The notes: generated by a model from the letters alone, not told the origin. Counted from the stretch's first letter, positions 34,635 through 44,076 are shown. The stretch is 64,000 nt of DNA from Clostridia bacterium (GCA_017465145.1 JAFTWU010000003.1:62001-126000); one strand, 5' to 3'. Numbers and translations are program-made.

Positions 34635-36169
34635 TGCCTACGTTAGAATGGATTGGAAAAGATAAGGTTTTAAATCATCATCAAGAAGTGCCGTTTAGGA
34701 TTCTTGATAAAAAATATACGTTTAATGCGGAAAACTCCGAGAATATGATTATTCACGGGGATAATTTGCTTGCGCTTAAATCCCTTCTTCCCCAATATGA
34801 AGGACGTATAGATTGCATTTATATCGACCCGCCTTATAATACGGGAAATGAAAAATGGGTTTATAACGACAATGTAAACGACCCGAGAATTAAAAAATGG
34901 CTTGGTGAAGTTGTTGGTGCAGAAGGCGAAGATTTATCAAGACACGATAAGTGGCTTTGCATGATGTATCCTAGATTGAAATTACTTCATAAGTTGTTAT
35001 CGGAAAAAGGCGTTATTTTTATTAGTATTGATGATAACGAGCAAGCAAACTTAAAATTGATATGTGATGAAATATTTGGTGTTCGCAATTTTATTGCAAA
35101 TATATGCCACAAATCACGAAGTAGTATATCAAATGATTTAATTTTGAGCCCAAATCACAATATTGTACTCTTTTACGCAAAAAATATTGATAATGTTTTT
35201 GCAAGAAGAAGACAATTTAGAATGGTAGCAGATGAAACAGAATTTAAATTAGACGATAACGACGGAAAGGGAAAATATAAGCTTGTACCAGTAGATGGCC
35301 CTGGCGGTGCAGCAAAAGGTAATCCATATTATGAGTTTTTAGGAGTTACTGGATATTGGAGATATAGTAAAGATACAATGCAAGAGCTGTATGAAAAAGG
35401 AGAAATTGTTAAAAGAAAAACATCCTTGTCGCGTAAATATTATTACTCTAAAGCAATAGAAAAAGGTGGAAAATCTTATTCTACTTGGTGGGATGATGCA
35501 GGTTCAGCAACAAATGGGACAAACTTAATAAAAGATATATTCAACGAAAAAACTTTTGATACTCCCAAGCCACTCGATTTATTAGAGAGAATTGTTAAAA
35601 TATCTACGCAAAGTAATTCAATAGTTTTAGATTCATTCGCTGGTTCAGGAACTACTGCTCAAGCGGTGCTAAATATAAACAAGCAGGATAATGGGAAACG
35701 CAAGTTTATCCTTGTGGAAATGATGGATTACGCGGATACCATTACAGCTGAAAGAGTAAAACGTGTTATAAATGGTTATGGCAAAGACGATAAAGCCGTT
35801 GCAGGTGTTCCCGGCGATTTCACTTACTATGAACTTGGACAACCTTTGTTTAAGGATGACAAAAACTTAAACGAAGAAGTTCCTGAAGAAGAAATCCGTA
35901 ACTACGTTTATTATATGGAAACGAAAAAGCCACTTGATACGGAAACAACGGACAATCCTTATTTATTAGGCAAGAATAACGACACGGCGTATTACTTCTA
36001 TTATAAAAAAGATGAAATTACTACGCTTAACCACGAATTTTTATCTACGATAAACACAAAAGCAACGGAATACATTATTTATGCAGATAAATGCGTGCTT
36101 GCACAAGAGGTAATGGAAAAATTCAATATCGTATTCAAGAAAATACCACGTGATATTACAAGGCTTTAA
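34634..36169 (+). CDS. Type III restriction-modification DNA methyltransferase (Mod)
   Basis: The 511-residue protein has motif IV DPPYNTG (D65) before motif I DSFAGSGTT (D333), the beta-class order of type III Mod enzymes, which methylate adenine N6. Between them lies the variable target-recognition region. The N-terminal MIIHGDNLLALKSLLPQYEGRIDCIYI is typical of the family. Mod alone methylates; with Res it forms the restriction complex. The length is somewhat short for type III Mod proteins. It overlaps the upstream gene start and is 11 bp before res. The recognition site cannot be read from sequence. Confidence 0.93.
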   Translation: MPTLEWIGKDKVLNHHQEVPFRILDKKYTFNAENSENMIIHGDNLLALKSLLPQYEGRIDCIYIDPPYNTGNEKWVYNDNVNDPRIKKWLGEVVGAEGEDLSRHDKWLCMMYPRLKLLHKLLSEKGVIFISIDDNEQANLKLICDEIFGVRNFIANICHKSRSSISNDLILSPNHNIVLFYAKNIDNVFARRRQFRMVADETEFKLDDNDGKGKYKLVPVDGPGGAAKGNPYYEFLGVTGYWRYSKDTMQELYEKGEIVKRKTSLSRKYYYSKAIEKGGKSYSTWWDDAGSATNGTNLIKDIFNEKTFDTPKPLDLLERIVKISTQSNSIVLDSFAGSGTTAQAVLNINKQDNGKRKFILVEMMDYADTITAERVKRVINGYGKDDKAVAGVPGDFTYYELGQPLFKDDKNLNEEVPEEEIRNYVYYMETKKPLDTETTDNPYLLGKNNDTAYYFYYKKDEITTLNHEFLSTINTKATEYIIYADKCVLAQEVMEKFNIVFKKIPRDITRL

Positions 36170-36180
36170 GAGGTAAAATT

Positions 36181-38793
36181 ATGGAATTAAAAAACTTTCA
36201 AAAACAAGTTATAAGTGATTTGAATCGCTATTGTGAGTTATTAAACTCTACGAATAGCGTTGTTAAAGCCTACAACGATTATTGGTTAGAAAAAGGCGTT
36301 AGGGTTGGTTTTGATTCTATTCCTACATACAAAAACACGATTGAAAATACTCCGCACGTTTGTTTCAAAGTTCCTACGGGTGGTGGTAAAACATTTTTGG
36401 CGTGTAATTCGTTAAGAACTATTTTCGGCAACTTGCCAAGTAAAAAAGCAAAAGTTGTCGTTTGGCTTGTTCCGTCTGAAGCAATTCTTACGCAAACGTT
36501 AAAGAATTTATCAAATCCTGCACATCCGTATAGGCAAAAGATTGAGTCGGATTTTAATGGCAGAGTTCAAGTTTATAGCAAGCAACAAGTTTTAGACGGA
36601 CAACAATTTAACCCTACTACAGTAAACGAGCAACTATCTATTGTGGTAATGAGTTTTGATAGTTTCCGTATTAAAAACAAAGAAGGCAGAAAGGTTTATC
36701 AAGAAAACGGAAACTTGCAACAGTTTACCAAGTTTATTTCTACTCCTGAAACGCTTATAGAAGGGGTTGATGATACTGCGCTCATTCAAGTATTAAATCA
36801 ACTTTCTCCCGTTGTGGTCGTTGATGAAAGCCATCATACTACGGGTGAATTAAGTGTGGAAATGCTTAAAAACTTAAATCCTTGCTTTATTCTTGACTTA
36901 ACCGCTACACCAAGAAAGAATAGCAATATTATTTCTTATGTAGATGCGGCACAACTTAAAGCGGAAAATATGGTTAAACTTCCCGTTATTGTTTACAATC
37001 GCCCGTCGCAAGAAGAAGTTATTGCCGATGCGATTGACTTACGCAACCGTTTAGACGAACTTGCTAAAACGAATACGGGTGGACGTTATATTAGACCTAT
37101 CGTCTTATTCCAAGCACAACCAAGAAATGGTGAAAACAAGGAAACTTTTGACAAGTTAAAAGAAAAACTTGTAGAAAACGGCATTCCTGCGGAAGAAATT
37201 GCAATTAAGACGGCGGAAATCAATGAAATTAAAGATAAAGACTTAATGTCACCTGACTGCAAGATAAAATATATCATTACGGTTAACGCTCTTAAAGAAG
37301 GTTGGGACTGCCCCTTTGCATATATTTTAGCAACGCTTGCAAACAAGACTTCAACTGTTGACGTAGAGCAAATTTTAGGACGTGTTTTGCGTTTGCCTTA
37401 CACAAAACAAAATACGAGTAAGTTCTTAAACCTTTCCTACGTGCTTACAAGTTCTAACGATTTCCACGCTACGATTACGAAAGTAATTCAAGGACTTAAC
37501 GATGCTGGCTTTAGTAGTAAAGATTACCGTGTGGCAGAAGAAAAACCTGTTGTTGAACCAGCACCGAAGCCTGTACAACAAGAAATTGCGTTTACACCGC
37601 CTACGGTGGATGAAGAAGAATTTTTGCAGTTTGATAGTTCGGCACTTAAAGCAATTATCGAAGAAAGGCAAAAAACGGAAACGCCTTCTACTGCTATTGA
37701 CGATATGTTGGCAAGTGCAGAAGTTAAGAGTGATACTTATGATGAAGAATTAAAAGCTCTTCAAACTGAACCTTTAAGTGATTTACCGTTGGAGGTAAGA
37801 AGTAAAGTGACTACATATAGAATTTACGATGAATATAAAGACGAAGCCTTGGCGTTAGAAATTCCGCAGTTCTATTATAAGTCCGAGAACAGTTTATTTG
37901 CTTTCTTGGATGGCGATTATAAAGAACTTGTTAGCAAGGAATTTTTATCCGACGGTTTTACGCTGAAAGATAAGAGCGTTGAAATTGATTTCCGTTCAGC
38001 AACCGAAGGCGTTGCAGAAGTTGACGTTAATAAAAACGAAAAACCGAAATATCGTTTTATGGCAGAAGCTGAAAGCGAATATTTCAAAGAAATGTTCAAA
38101 AATCAAGCACCTGAAAGCCGTGTAAGGAATTGCAAATATCAAATAAAGAAAATTCTTGAAACGCTTGATATTGTTTCAAGTGGCGAATTGACCGCTTATA
38201 TTGACCGTGTTGTGGAAAATATGAACGGTGACGAACTTGCAGCGCTTGAAAAGAACGTTCACGGTTTTGCTATTAGAATTAAAGACAAAATCAATAAACT
38301 TCTTGATGAATATCGTCGTGATAGATTTAAGCATTTAATTGAAACGGGTAAAATTGTTTGCATTCCGTCGTTTAAGTTAAAAAGTGAAATCAATCCGGGC
38401 GAAACGTTCTCGTTCTTGTCAAAGTCTTTGTACGCTGAAGAACAAACGATGAACGCTTTTGAACGTAAAGTTATTGAAAAAGTTGCGTCTATGCCTAATA
38501 TTAAGTGGTGGCATAGAAATATTGAACGTCACGAGTTCTGTATAAATGGTTTTATTAACCATTATCCTGACTTTATCGTTATGACGAATAGTGGTTATAT
38601 CGTGATGATTGAAACGAAAGGCGAGCACTTAACGTCGAACGACGATAGCCGTGAAAAAGCCGAGCTTGGCAAGATGTGGCAAGCGCAAGCAGGTAGTAAG
38701 TTCCGTTATTATATGGTTAGCGAGAATGATATTGCAAGTAATCCTGACGCTACGTCTTTCGATAAATTCTTGAATATTATTAAAGATTTATAA
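36181..38793 (+). CDS. Type III restriction enzyme (Res), helicase-nuclease
   Basis: The 870-residue subunit has an SF2 helicase core: Walker A VPTGGGKT (64-71), DESH box (215-218), and helicase motif VI with QILGRVLRLPY. The C-terminal endonuclease domain shows YPDFIV (P796, D797) and METKGEH-like IETKG (E811, K813), the PD-(D/E)xK pattern of type III Res. The enzyme translocates or slides on DNA after unmethylated-site recognition by Mod and cuts nearby. All motifs appear intact, so the system is probably active. GAGG lies before the ATG, and the next gene begins 9 bp after the stop. Confidence 0.93.
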   Translation: MELKNFQKQVISDLNRYCELLNSTNSVVKAYNDYWLEKGVRVGFDSIPTYKNTIENTPHVCFKVPTGGGKTFLACNSLRTIFGNLPSKKAKVVVWLVPSEAILTQTLKNLSNPAHPYRQKIESDFNGRVQVYSKQQVLDGQQFNPTTVNEQLSIVVMSFDSFRIKNKEGRKVYQENGNLQQFTKFISTPETLIEGVDDTALIQVLNQLSPVVVVDESHHTTGELSVEMLKNLNPCFILDLTATPRKNSNIISYVDAAQLKAENMVKLPVIVYNRPSQEEVIADAIDLRNRLDELAKTNTGGRYIRPIVLFQAQPRNGENKETFDKLKEKLVENGIPAEEIAIKTAEINEIKDKDLMSPDCKIKYIITVNALKEGWDCPFAYILATLANKTSTVDVEQILGRVLRLPYTKQNTSKFLNLSYVLTSSNDFHATITKVIQGLNDAGFSSKDYRVAEEKPVVEPAPKPVQQEIAFTPPTVDEEEFLQFDSSALKAIIEERQKTETPSTAIDDMLASAEVKSDTYDEELKALQTEPLSDLPLEVRSKVTTYRIYDEYKDEALALEIPQFYYKSENSLFAFLDGDYKELVSKEFLSDGFTLKDKSVEIDFRSATEGVAEVDVNKNEKPKYRFMAEAESEYFKEMFKNQAPESRVRNCKYQIKKILETLDIVSSGELTAYIDRVVENMNGDELAALEKNVHGFAIRIKDKINKLLDEYRRDRFKHLIETGKIVCIPSFKLKSEINPGETFSFLSKSLYAEEQTMNAFERKVIEKVASMPNIKWWHRNIERHEFCINGFINHYPDFIVMTNSGYIVMIETKGEHLTSNDDSREKAELGKMWQAQAGSKFRYYMVSENDIASNPDATSFDKFLNIIKDL

Positions 38794-38802
38794 GGAGAAA
38801 TA

Positions 38803-40662
38803 ATGTACATACATTCAATAAAGTTAACGAATTACAAGTCTATTGGCAGCTACGATGAAGATGAAATCATTATAGAGCCAAAAGTTACCGCTATTATAGG
38901 AAAAAATGAAAGTGGCAAGAGTAATGTTTTAGAAGGAATATCTAAAATAAGGTTTTTGTCAAAAAATGATGCTGCTTTTAACGTTGAATGCGTCAATAGA
39001 CAGGCGGAAAGCGGAACCTTTAATTCATTTCTCGTAACATTAAAGCATAGTCAAGATGAAATTGAAAAGGGTGCTAATACTGATACGAAAATACTTATAA
39101 CAAAGGATTCATGTTCTGCAACGGGAGGTGTTGTTGGTTTTTATACAAATACAATTAAAATTTTTCTTACTGTGTTAGTTGAATTTTTGAAAGGCATTAA
39201 CAACAATCCTTTTGGTTTATCGGGACAAGACTACACTAATTATACAAACTGTTTGAATGAAACACAAAAGGAAGATAATATAAATTTTTATAGAATAACC
39301 TATTTTATTAATTTGTGCAAAGGAAAAGTAAATAACATTCCACAAGATAAGCGTGAAAACTATAAAAACATATTGCAAGAAGTACAAACAGCGTGGGACC
39401 CCTTTGCTTCTGTTTTCCCGACTTTCTTCTATAGAAGTACAAACAAGACGCTTAACTCGTCATATAAGTATGATGATATTAATAGTGAACTTAATAATCC
39501 AAATGTAAATCCTAATAGCTTAATAAGAGAGTTGGTAAAAATTATCGGCGTACCGCACAGCGACTTTCTTTCCGCTTGTCAACAAGGATACAATGCAACT
39601 CAAATAACTAAACGTGATAATATAAATAAGTTAATTAATGAAAAACTGAATAAAGCCTTTCATAGTTTTTATACAACGGAAAAATTATATTTAGGAATAC
39701 AGTTTAATGCGGGTATTATAACCTTTACCATAAAAAAAGAAGATGGAGCAACTTTGGTCTTGTCAGAAAGAAGCAATGGTTTGAAGTGGTATTTAAATTT
39801 ATTTATTGATATGCTTGCTAACGATGCTGTTAATAATAAAGTGGTATTCCTTTTAGATGAGCCGGGAACAAATCTACACGTAAACGCACAAAGAGAATTA
39901 TTACATTTATTTAATCACCTTGCAGAAAATGGAAATCAAATTGTTTATACAACACATTCACCTTATATGCTTGATATGGAAAACGACGGAATTCATCGAA
40001 TTAGAGCAGTGGTTAAAAATGAAGATGAAAATACTTATATTTATAAAACAGCATACGATTCAAAAATTGCACCTGATAGTCAAAATGACACCTTAACACC
40101 TATTATTCGTGCCTTGGGTATGAATTTATTAGACACGTTTGGTCCTGCAAAAGACAAATTAAATATTATTACTGAAGGAATGAGTGATTATATTTATATT
40201 ACTTTGATGGCAAAACAGTTGGGAATTGATTTAAGTAAAGTTGCCTTTATTCCTTCTCAAGGAGCAACAAACTGTGTAAACATTGCAATGATATTGCACG
40301 GATGGGGTTGTAAATATGTTGCATTATTTGATTACGACAAAGAAGGTGTTGAAGAGGGCGGCGAGCAGATAAGAAAAACATTTGATTCTAAAATAGGGGA
40401 AAATTTTCAGTATATAGTTGATGTGAAACAGCAAGATGTTGACTCCTATACTTATAAACAGTCACCTAAAATGGTTGAAGATTTGATAACTCGTTCCGAA
40501 ATTGATAGATTTTGCAATGATTTTGGTATATCGAAAAGAACAAGTAAATCATTAGTCGCAAAAATATTAAGCAACGCTGTTGAAGATGGTTCGTTTACAT
40601 TGAACGAAAATGTTAAAACAAACTTTACCATGTTGTTTAACAAATTAGAATTGTTGGGATAG
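38803..40662 (+). CDS. OLD-family ATPase/TOPRIM nuclease
   Basis: The 619-residue protein has an ABC-type ATPase N-terminus (Walker A GKNESGKS, 33-40), Walker B LLDEPG (D352, E353) and the THSPYML segment typical of SMC-like AAA15/21 proteins. A C-terminal TOPRIM domain follows, with ITEGMSD (E458) and FDYD (D510, D512). This is the overcoming-lysogenization-defect (OLD) architecture, also used by GajA of Gabija and related nucleases. No UvrD-type GajB is next to it. Its position 10 bp after res suggests it acts with the type III system or as a separate defence module in the same transcript. Confidence 0.85.
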   Translation: MYIHSIKLTNYKSIGSYDEDEIIIEPKVTAIIGKNESGKSNVLEGISKIRFLSKNDAAFNVECVNRQAESGTFNSFLVTLKHSQDEIEKGANTDTKILITKDSCSATGGVVGFYTNTIKIFLTVLVEFLKGINNNPFGLSGQDYTNYTNCLNETQKEDNINFYRITYFINLCKGKVNNIPQDKRENYKNILQEVQTAWDPFASVFPTFFYRSTNKTLNSSYKYDDINSELNNPNVNPNSLIRELVKIIGVPHSDFLSACQQGYNATQITKRDNINKLINEKLNKAFHSFYTTEKLYLGIQFNAGIITFTIKKEDGATLVLSERSNGLKWYLNLFIDMLANDAVNNKVVFLLDEPGTNLHVNAQRELLHLFNHLAENGNQIVYTTHSPYMLDMENDGIHRIRAVVKNEDENTYIYKTAYDSKIAPDSQNDTLTPIIRALGMNLLDTFGPAKDKLNIITEGMSDYIYITLMAKQLGIDLSKVAFIPSQGATNCVNIAMILHGWGCKYVALFDYDKEGVEEGGEQIRKTFDSKIGENFQYIVDVKQQDVDSYTYKQSPKMVEDLITRSEIDRFCNDFGISKRTSKSLVAKILSNAVEDGSFTLNENVKTNFTMLFNKLELLG

Positions 40663-40728
40663 TATCACTTACCGTTAGAAGCATGATGAGGTAAAATATT
40701 AACTAATTAGAAAGGATATTGCTAAAAT

Positions 40729-41493
40729 ATGATAGATATAGGTATGCCAGATAGCGCAATAGAATATGATGGCTATATGCTGATGAAGTTCACCACATCA
40801 TACGAATATCAACAAGATTTTTTGAACGGAAATCTGTTTTTTAATACTGCTGATTTCTTCGCAAAATGCGATGATGAAGGACGAGGTGATCCCGACGAGG
40901 GAAATACATTTGTCGTAGATTATGAAAAACCCAATTTAATATCAGCAAACCTTGAAAAAGTAGGAGATGCCTACGCCATAGTAGTGAGAGATTATTCCAA
41001 TAATCCCGAATACTACAAGAGAGGAACAGTTTGGGATTACTCATCAGCTATCAACAGGCGTCGAAAAATCATTTCATTATATACCGCCTTCGTAAACATC
41101 AAAGAGCAGCGAGTCGCACCTTTTGATAGCAGAATGAAAAAAGAATTTGGGGAATATGGAATTTTGATTTTGAATCGTCAAGAATTTTTTCAAAGAGTTT
41201 GGAAAACGATTTATGAATCAAAAAAATATTCGCAAGTGGCAATGGGGTTTTTAGAATATATTCCTCAAACTAAGCATCAAGGTCTCATTGACTGGAATCC
41301 TTTCTTAAAGAAAGAGAAGTTTGCATACCAAAATGAATTTAGAGCAACCTTTGTATCAGAGGATGATAAACCCATAAAAATAGAATTGGGGTTCTCTCTT
41401 CGAGATATCGCCGTTCCGATAATGATGAAAGATGTTAAAGAAATACATTTTGAAAATGGCAAACTGCTTTATCCGATAGCGTGTGATTCTTAA
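40729..41493 (+). CDS. Unknown protein, DUF2971-like N-terminal pattern
   Basis: The 254-residue protein begins with YMLMKFTTSYEYQQDFLNGNLFF then NTADFF and GDPDEG. This is similar in style to DUF2971-like proteins (a K-(F/Y)-x-S/T...L-x-N/G-x-L-(Y/F)-F start followed by an acidic GD-EG segment), which often accompany defence genes; the match is weak. No signal peptide or membrane helix. It sits between the OLD gene and the HNH gene, all on the + strand. AAAGGATATT precedes the start. Enzymatic function is unknown; an effector role is conceivable. Confidence 0.6.
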   Translation: MIDIGMPDSAIEYDGYMLMKFTTSYEYQQDFLNGNLFFNTADFFAKCDDEGRGDPDEGNTFVVDYEKPNLISANLEKVGDAYAIVVRDYSNNPEYYKRGTVWDYSSAINRRRKIISLYTAFVNIKEQRVAPFDSRMKKEFGEYGILILNRQEFFQRVWKTIYESKKYSQVAMGFLEYIPQTKHQGLIDWNPFLKKEKFAYQNEFRATFVSEDDKPIKIELGFSLRDIAVPIMMKDVKEIHFENGKLLYPIACDS

Positions 41494-41528
41494 ATTTAAA
41501 AATCAAGTTGCTATAAGAGAGGAGAAAA

Positions 41529-42410
41529 ATGAACGATAGATGTATTATTTGTAACAACTTAGATGCTGAGTTTACACTGGAACATATAATTCCTTTTGCG
41601 TTGGGTAACAACAACTTTTCTTTGAGGAATGTATGTAAAAAATGCAATTCACTAATTGGTGAGAAAATCGATGTGTATAGCACTAACAATATAATGGCTG
41701 AATTAATGCGAATGACAAAAAAAGTCCCCGGTCATTCAGGAAAAATTCCTTTCCCGTTTGCAAAAGGCAAAACAGAGGATGGCTTTACTGTAAAGCTTTC
41801 ATTAGAGATGAAACCCACAATTGAGCCCAAGGTATCTAAAAATGAAAATAAATACAATATTATAGCTGGCTCTCATGATGAAGCAATTAACATTGCGGAA
41901 AAAATATTAAAAAGAAATGGTAAGCCTCCATTATCCAAATCTGCCAAAGAAATCATTCTATCAAAAGTGGCACACAAAGAACATCCAAGAATTAACTATA
42001 GTTTCGAATTAAACATTAACATGCTGAAAATAGAAGCTATAAAAATAGTTTTTGAGACAGTAGTATATAAACTCGGAACATCATGTTTACAGGAAGCTGT
42101 GGTTGAAAAAATGCAGAATGTTATATTCAAGTACATATATGAGGATGTTTTGGATATTGAGTTTTTAAATGAAAATGTTTCATTTATAGATGGGGCAATG
42201 TTTAACTCTATCCGTGATGCGCTACAGGTTACGTTCAAAGAAGGTATTTTTCACATTATCCATTTTACTGTTAGAGAAAACGATACAGTGGTAACAGTGA
42301 TTGTTGAGGGGATGCTCCCCATGGCAGTAAAATTAGACACAGTTGATTTAATAAACAATAATTCTCTGATTATTGTTGGATATCCGGGTAATCTTCTTAT
42401 AAATGAATAA
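41529..42410 (+). CDS. HNH endonuclease-domain protein
   Basis: The N-terminal 45 residues hold an HNH-type zinc finger: CIICNN, LEHIIPFALG, then CKKCN-SLIG, that is CxxC - EHIIP - CxxCN, the HNH_5 pattern. The remaining 250 residues are unrecognised, with a helical middle and a beta-rich end. The domain probably cuts nucleic acid; the C-terminal part would give target or activation specificity. GAGAGGAGAAAA precedes the ATG. It is the last gene of the cargo block, near the right end of the element, and may act with the unknown protein upstream. Confidence 0.8.
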   Translation: MNDRCIICNNLDAEFTLEHIIPFALGNNNFSLRNVCKKCNSLIGEKIDVYSTNNIMAELMRMTKKVPGHSGKIPFPFAKGKTEDGFTVKLSLEMKPTIEPKVSKNENKYNIIAGSHDEAINIAEKILKRNGKPPLSKSAKEIILSKVAHKEHPRINYSFELNINMLKIEAIKIVFETVVYKLGTSCLQEAVVEKMQNVIFKYIYEDVLDIEFLNENVSFIDGAMFNSIRDALQVTFKEGIFHIIHFTVRENDTVVTVIVEGMLPMAVKLDTVDLINNNSLIIVGYPGNLLINE

Positions 42411-42492
42411 TAGGTATAGTTGTCTGCATAGCTTAAGCAAATAAAGTTGATATACTTTCAAAAAATAAAAAATTTTTAAGTTTCGAAAGTGG

Positions 42493-42599
42493 ATTTGCTC
42501 CAGAAAATTGTGGAAAATACAACTATTCGGAGCGAATCTATTATAAAGTTGTTTATTTGCTCCAAAAAATACTATTTAATGATATTATCTGGAGCAAAT
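42493..42599. repeat. Four copies of a 9-bp motif near the right end
   Basis: ATTTGCTCC occurs at 42493-42501 and 42555-42563, its complement GGAGCAAAT at 42591-42599, and the imperfect GGAGCGAAT at 42530-42538. They lie in the gene-free 42411-42784 stretch, 130-240 bp inside attR, and may be protein-binding sites for recombination or regulation. Confidence 0.7.
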
Positions 42600-42625
42600 G
42601 CAATACTATCTAATTTTAACAAGTT

Positions 42626-42651
42626 AAAAGGCGAGAATTTTCTCGCCTTTT
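42626..42651 (+). terminator. Terminator closing the cargo operon
   Basis: AAAAGGCGAGAA / TTCTCGCCTTTT perfect inverted repeat, ending in a T-run, inside the right end of the element. Confidence 0.85.
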
Positions 42652-42728
42652 ATGTTTAGGGTTTACAAACTTAAAATTACGCCGACTGACCATTTGTAAC
42701 TAAAAAGTTCAATTAGTTTAGCGCTTGT

Positions 42729-42738
42729 GCAACCACTA
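42729..42738 (+). repeat. Right attachment-site core (attR)
   Basis: GCAACCACTA, identical to the core at the tRNA-fMet 3' end. The host side continues directly into the displaced terminator. Confidence 0.72.
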
Positions 42739-42772
42739 AAATAACGGTAGGCGTTTGCCTGCCGTTATTTTT
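42738..42772 (+). terminator. Displaced native terminator of tRNA-fMet
   Basis: AAATAACGGTAGGC-GTTT-GCCTGCCGTTATTT is a 14-bp stem with one G-U pair, then T-rich sequence. No gene ends just before it, but joining it to the left attachment core would place it right behind tRNA-fMet. Confidence 0.82.
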
Positions 42773-42784
42773 GTGTTTCAGAAT

Positions 42785-42982
42785 ATGGTTTATGCCTTAC
42801 GGCTTTTGGTATGGAGCTATATTTTGGGGTATAGCGACAAAAGACTTTTAACCGAGTTGCCGTTGTCAGAAAGTGGCTTATACCGTGTAAAAAGTAAAAT
42901 AGAAGACAAAGTTTATCAGTTATACATAGTTAATGGGTTTGTTACCCTAGATGAAGTAATATCAAACAAAATAGTTGAATAA
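42785..42982 (+). CDS. Hypothetical 65-residue frame after attR
   Basis: From ATG 42785 the frame gives a short hydrophobic start (MVYALRLLVWSYILGY) and then LLTELPLSESGLYRVKSKIEDKVYQLYIVNGFVTL. There is no recognised domain and no clear ribosome site. The frame also extends upstream through the terminator, which cannot be coding. It may be a remnant of a gene broken before or by earlier insertions, or not a gene. Confidence 0.35.
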   Translation: MVYALRLLVWSYILGYSDKRLLTELPLSESGLYRVKSKIEDKVYQLYIVNGFVTLDEVISNKIVE

Positions 42983-43142
42983 AAAAGAGAAATTAAAGAA
43001 AAATAAAAGTTTTTTAAAATAAATTATAGATTTTAGTTCGATTTTGTCATACATAGTTATAACTATTCTAAAAATAATCTTAACTGTTTATAATTTTAAT
43101 TAAAACTATCTATAATAATAATTAAGATTAATATGCGGGGCA

Positions 43143-43478
43143 ATGATGATGGATAGTATTGTTCGAATCAAATGGAAGATAAAAGATTTGCTGGCTCAAA
43201 AGGGGATGTCTTATTATGAATTGTCAAATAAGGCAGACTTAACGGGCGCTTGCATCAGTAATTGGTACTCAAAGAGAAATTATACCCCAAGTTTAGATGC
43301 TATTATTAAAGTGTGTAAAGTATTGGATATTTCCTTGGCAGAACTTTTTAAAGAAGAGGATGAGGAATTTGTTTGCGTTGGTAACGTAGAAAGAGATTTG
43401 CTTAATAAGTGGTCTGGGTTAAACGAAAAACAAAAGAAAAGCGTTTTAATGCAGATGGATGCATTTTTGGAAAAATAG
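43143..43478 (+). CDS. XRE-family HTH regulator
   Basis: The 111-residue protein has a clear XRE helix-turn-helix (KIKDLLAQKGMSYYELSNKADLTGACISNWYSKRNYTPSLDAIIKVCKVLDISLAELF, about residues 10-70), then a short helical tail. Three ATG codons overlap at 43143, 43146 and 43149, so the exact start is uncertain; GCGGGG is the only ribosome-like motif. It precedes the ECF sigma gene by a few bases and may regulate the cassette 43143-45966 or itself. Confidence 0.82.
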   Translation: MMMDSIVRIKWKIKDLLAQKGMSYYELSNKADLTGACISNWYSKRNYTPSLDAIIKVCKVLDISLAELFKEEDEEFVCVGNVERDLLNKWSGLNEKQKKSVLMQMDAFLEK

Positions 43479-43484
43479 AGTTTG

Positions 43485-44018
43485 ATGCAAAATAGTTGTA
43501 CGGTTAGAAGAAAACAATTTAAGAAGATTATTCGCTTAGTTGTTATAAATCCACAAAGGGGCTTAGAATTAATTGACAAACTTTATGGAAAACTAATTTA
43601 TTGCACTGCTTACTCTGTTTGTCATAACAAATATAGCGCTGAATCTGTTAGAAACAAGGTTTTAATTAAAATTTGGCAAAAGGCAGATGAGCTAACAAAC
43701 ATTGATAACCCTGAAGGCTGGATATATGTAACAGCGAAAAATTTTGCAAAAGATGAAATTAGCGAAGGGCGTTTTGTTAAACTAGATGAAAATATATGCT
43801 GTGGCAAGGATTACATAAACGAATTTCTAGATGATGATTCGTTTTCTTTTTTAATAAGTGACTTAAAAGATGAAGAACAAGAAATAATGATATTTAAATT
43901 TGCGCAGAGTTATATTTTTCGTGAAATTAGCGAGATATTAAACAAGCCAGAGGCGGCTATAATGTCCACTTTTTATAGGGCTTTGGACAAAATCAAACAA
44001 AAATTAACCAAAAATTGA
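43485..44018 (+). CDS. ECF-type RNA polymerase sigma factor
   Basis: A 177-residue sigma-70 family protein with region 2 (GKLIYCTAYSVCHNKYSAESVRNKVLIKIWQ and NPEGWIYVTAKNFAKDE) and region 4 (DEEQEIMIFKFAQSYIFREISEILNKPEAAIMSTFYRALDKIKQKL). No regions 1 or 3, as expected for ECF sigma factors. I take ATG 43485 over the TTG at 43482. It lies directly after the XRE gene and 87 bp before a secreted peptidase gene whose promoter looks ECF-dependent, so autoregulated control of this cassette is likely. The one-pass membrane protein encoded at 45301 could be its anti-sigma factor. Confidence 0.82.
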   Translation: MQNSCTVRRKQFKKIIRLVVINPQRGLELIDKLYGKLIYCTAYSVCHNKYSAESVRNKVLIKIWQKADELTNIDNPEGWIYVTAKNFAKDEISEGRFVKLDENICCGKDYINEFLDDDSFSFLISDLKDEEQEIMIFKFAQSYIFREISEILNKPEAAIMSTFYRALDKIKQKLTKN

Positions 44019-44044
44019 AAAAAATTAAAAAATTTTAAAAAAAG

Positions 44045-44076
44045 TGAAAGAAAACCTCCGTTTCTACCGTCTTATT
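44045..44076 (+). promoter_or_regulatory. ECF-type promoter of the secreted peptidase gene
   Basis: TGAAAG (44045-44050), 17-bp spacer, CGTC (44068-44071), embedded in TTTCTACCGTCTTATT. The same 16-bp core with the same spacing to a TGCAAG box occurs on the minus strand at 46707-46738. TGAAA/CGT elements are typical for ECF sigma factors such as SigW. The start would be about 27 bp before the ATG. Confidence 0.72.

Noticed and set aside
42493..42599. CRISPR array
   Set aside because: Motifs are 9 bp, in mixed orientation and irregularly spaced; no cas genes anywhere in the window.
42755..42784. Earlier start for the hypothetical frame after attR
   Set aside because: These codons are the arm of the displaced terminator.
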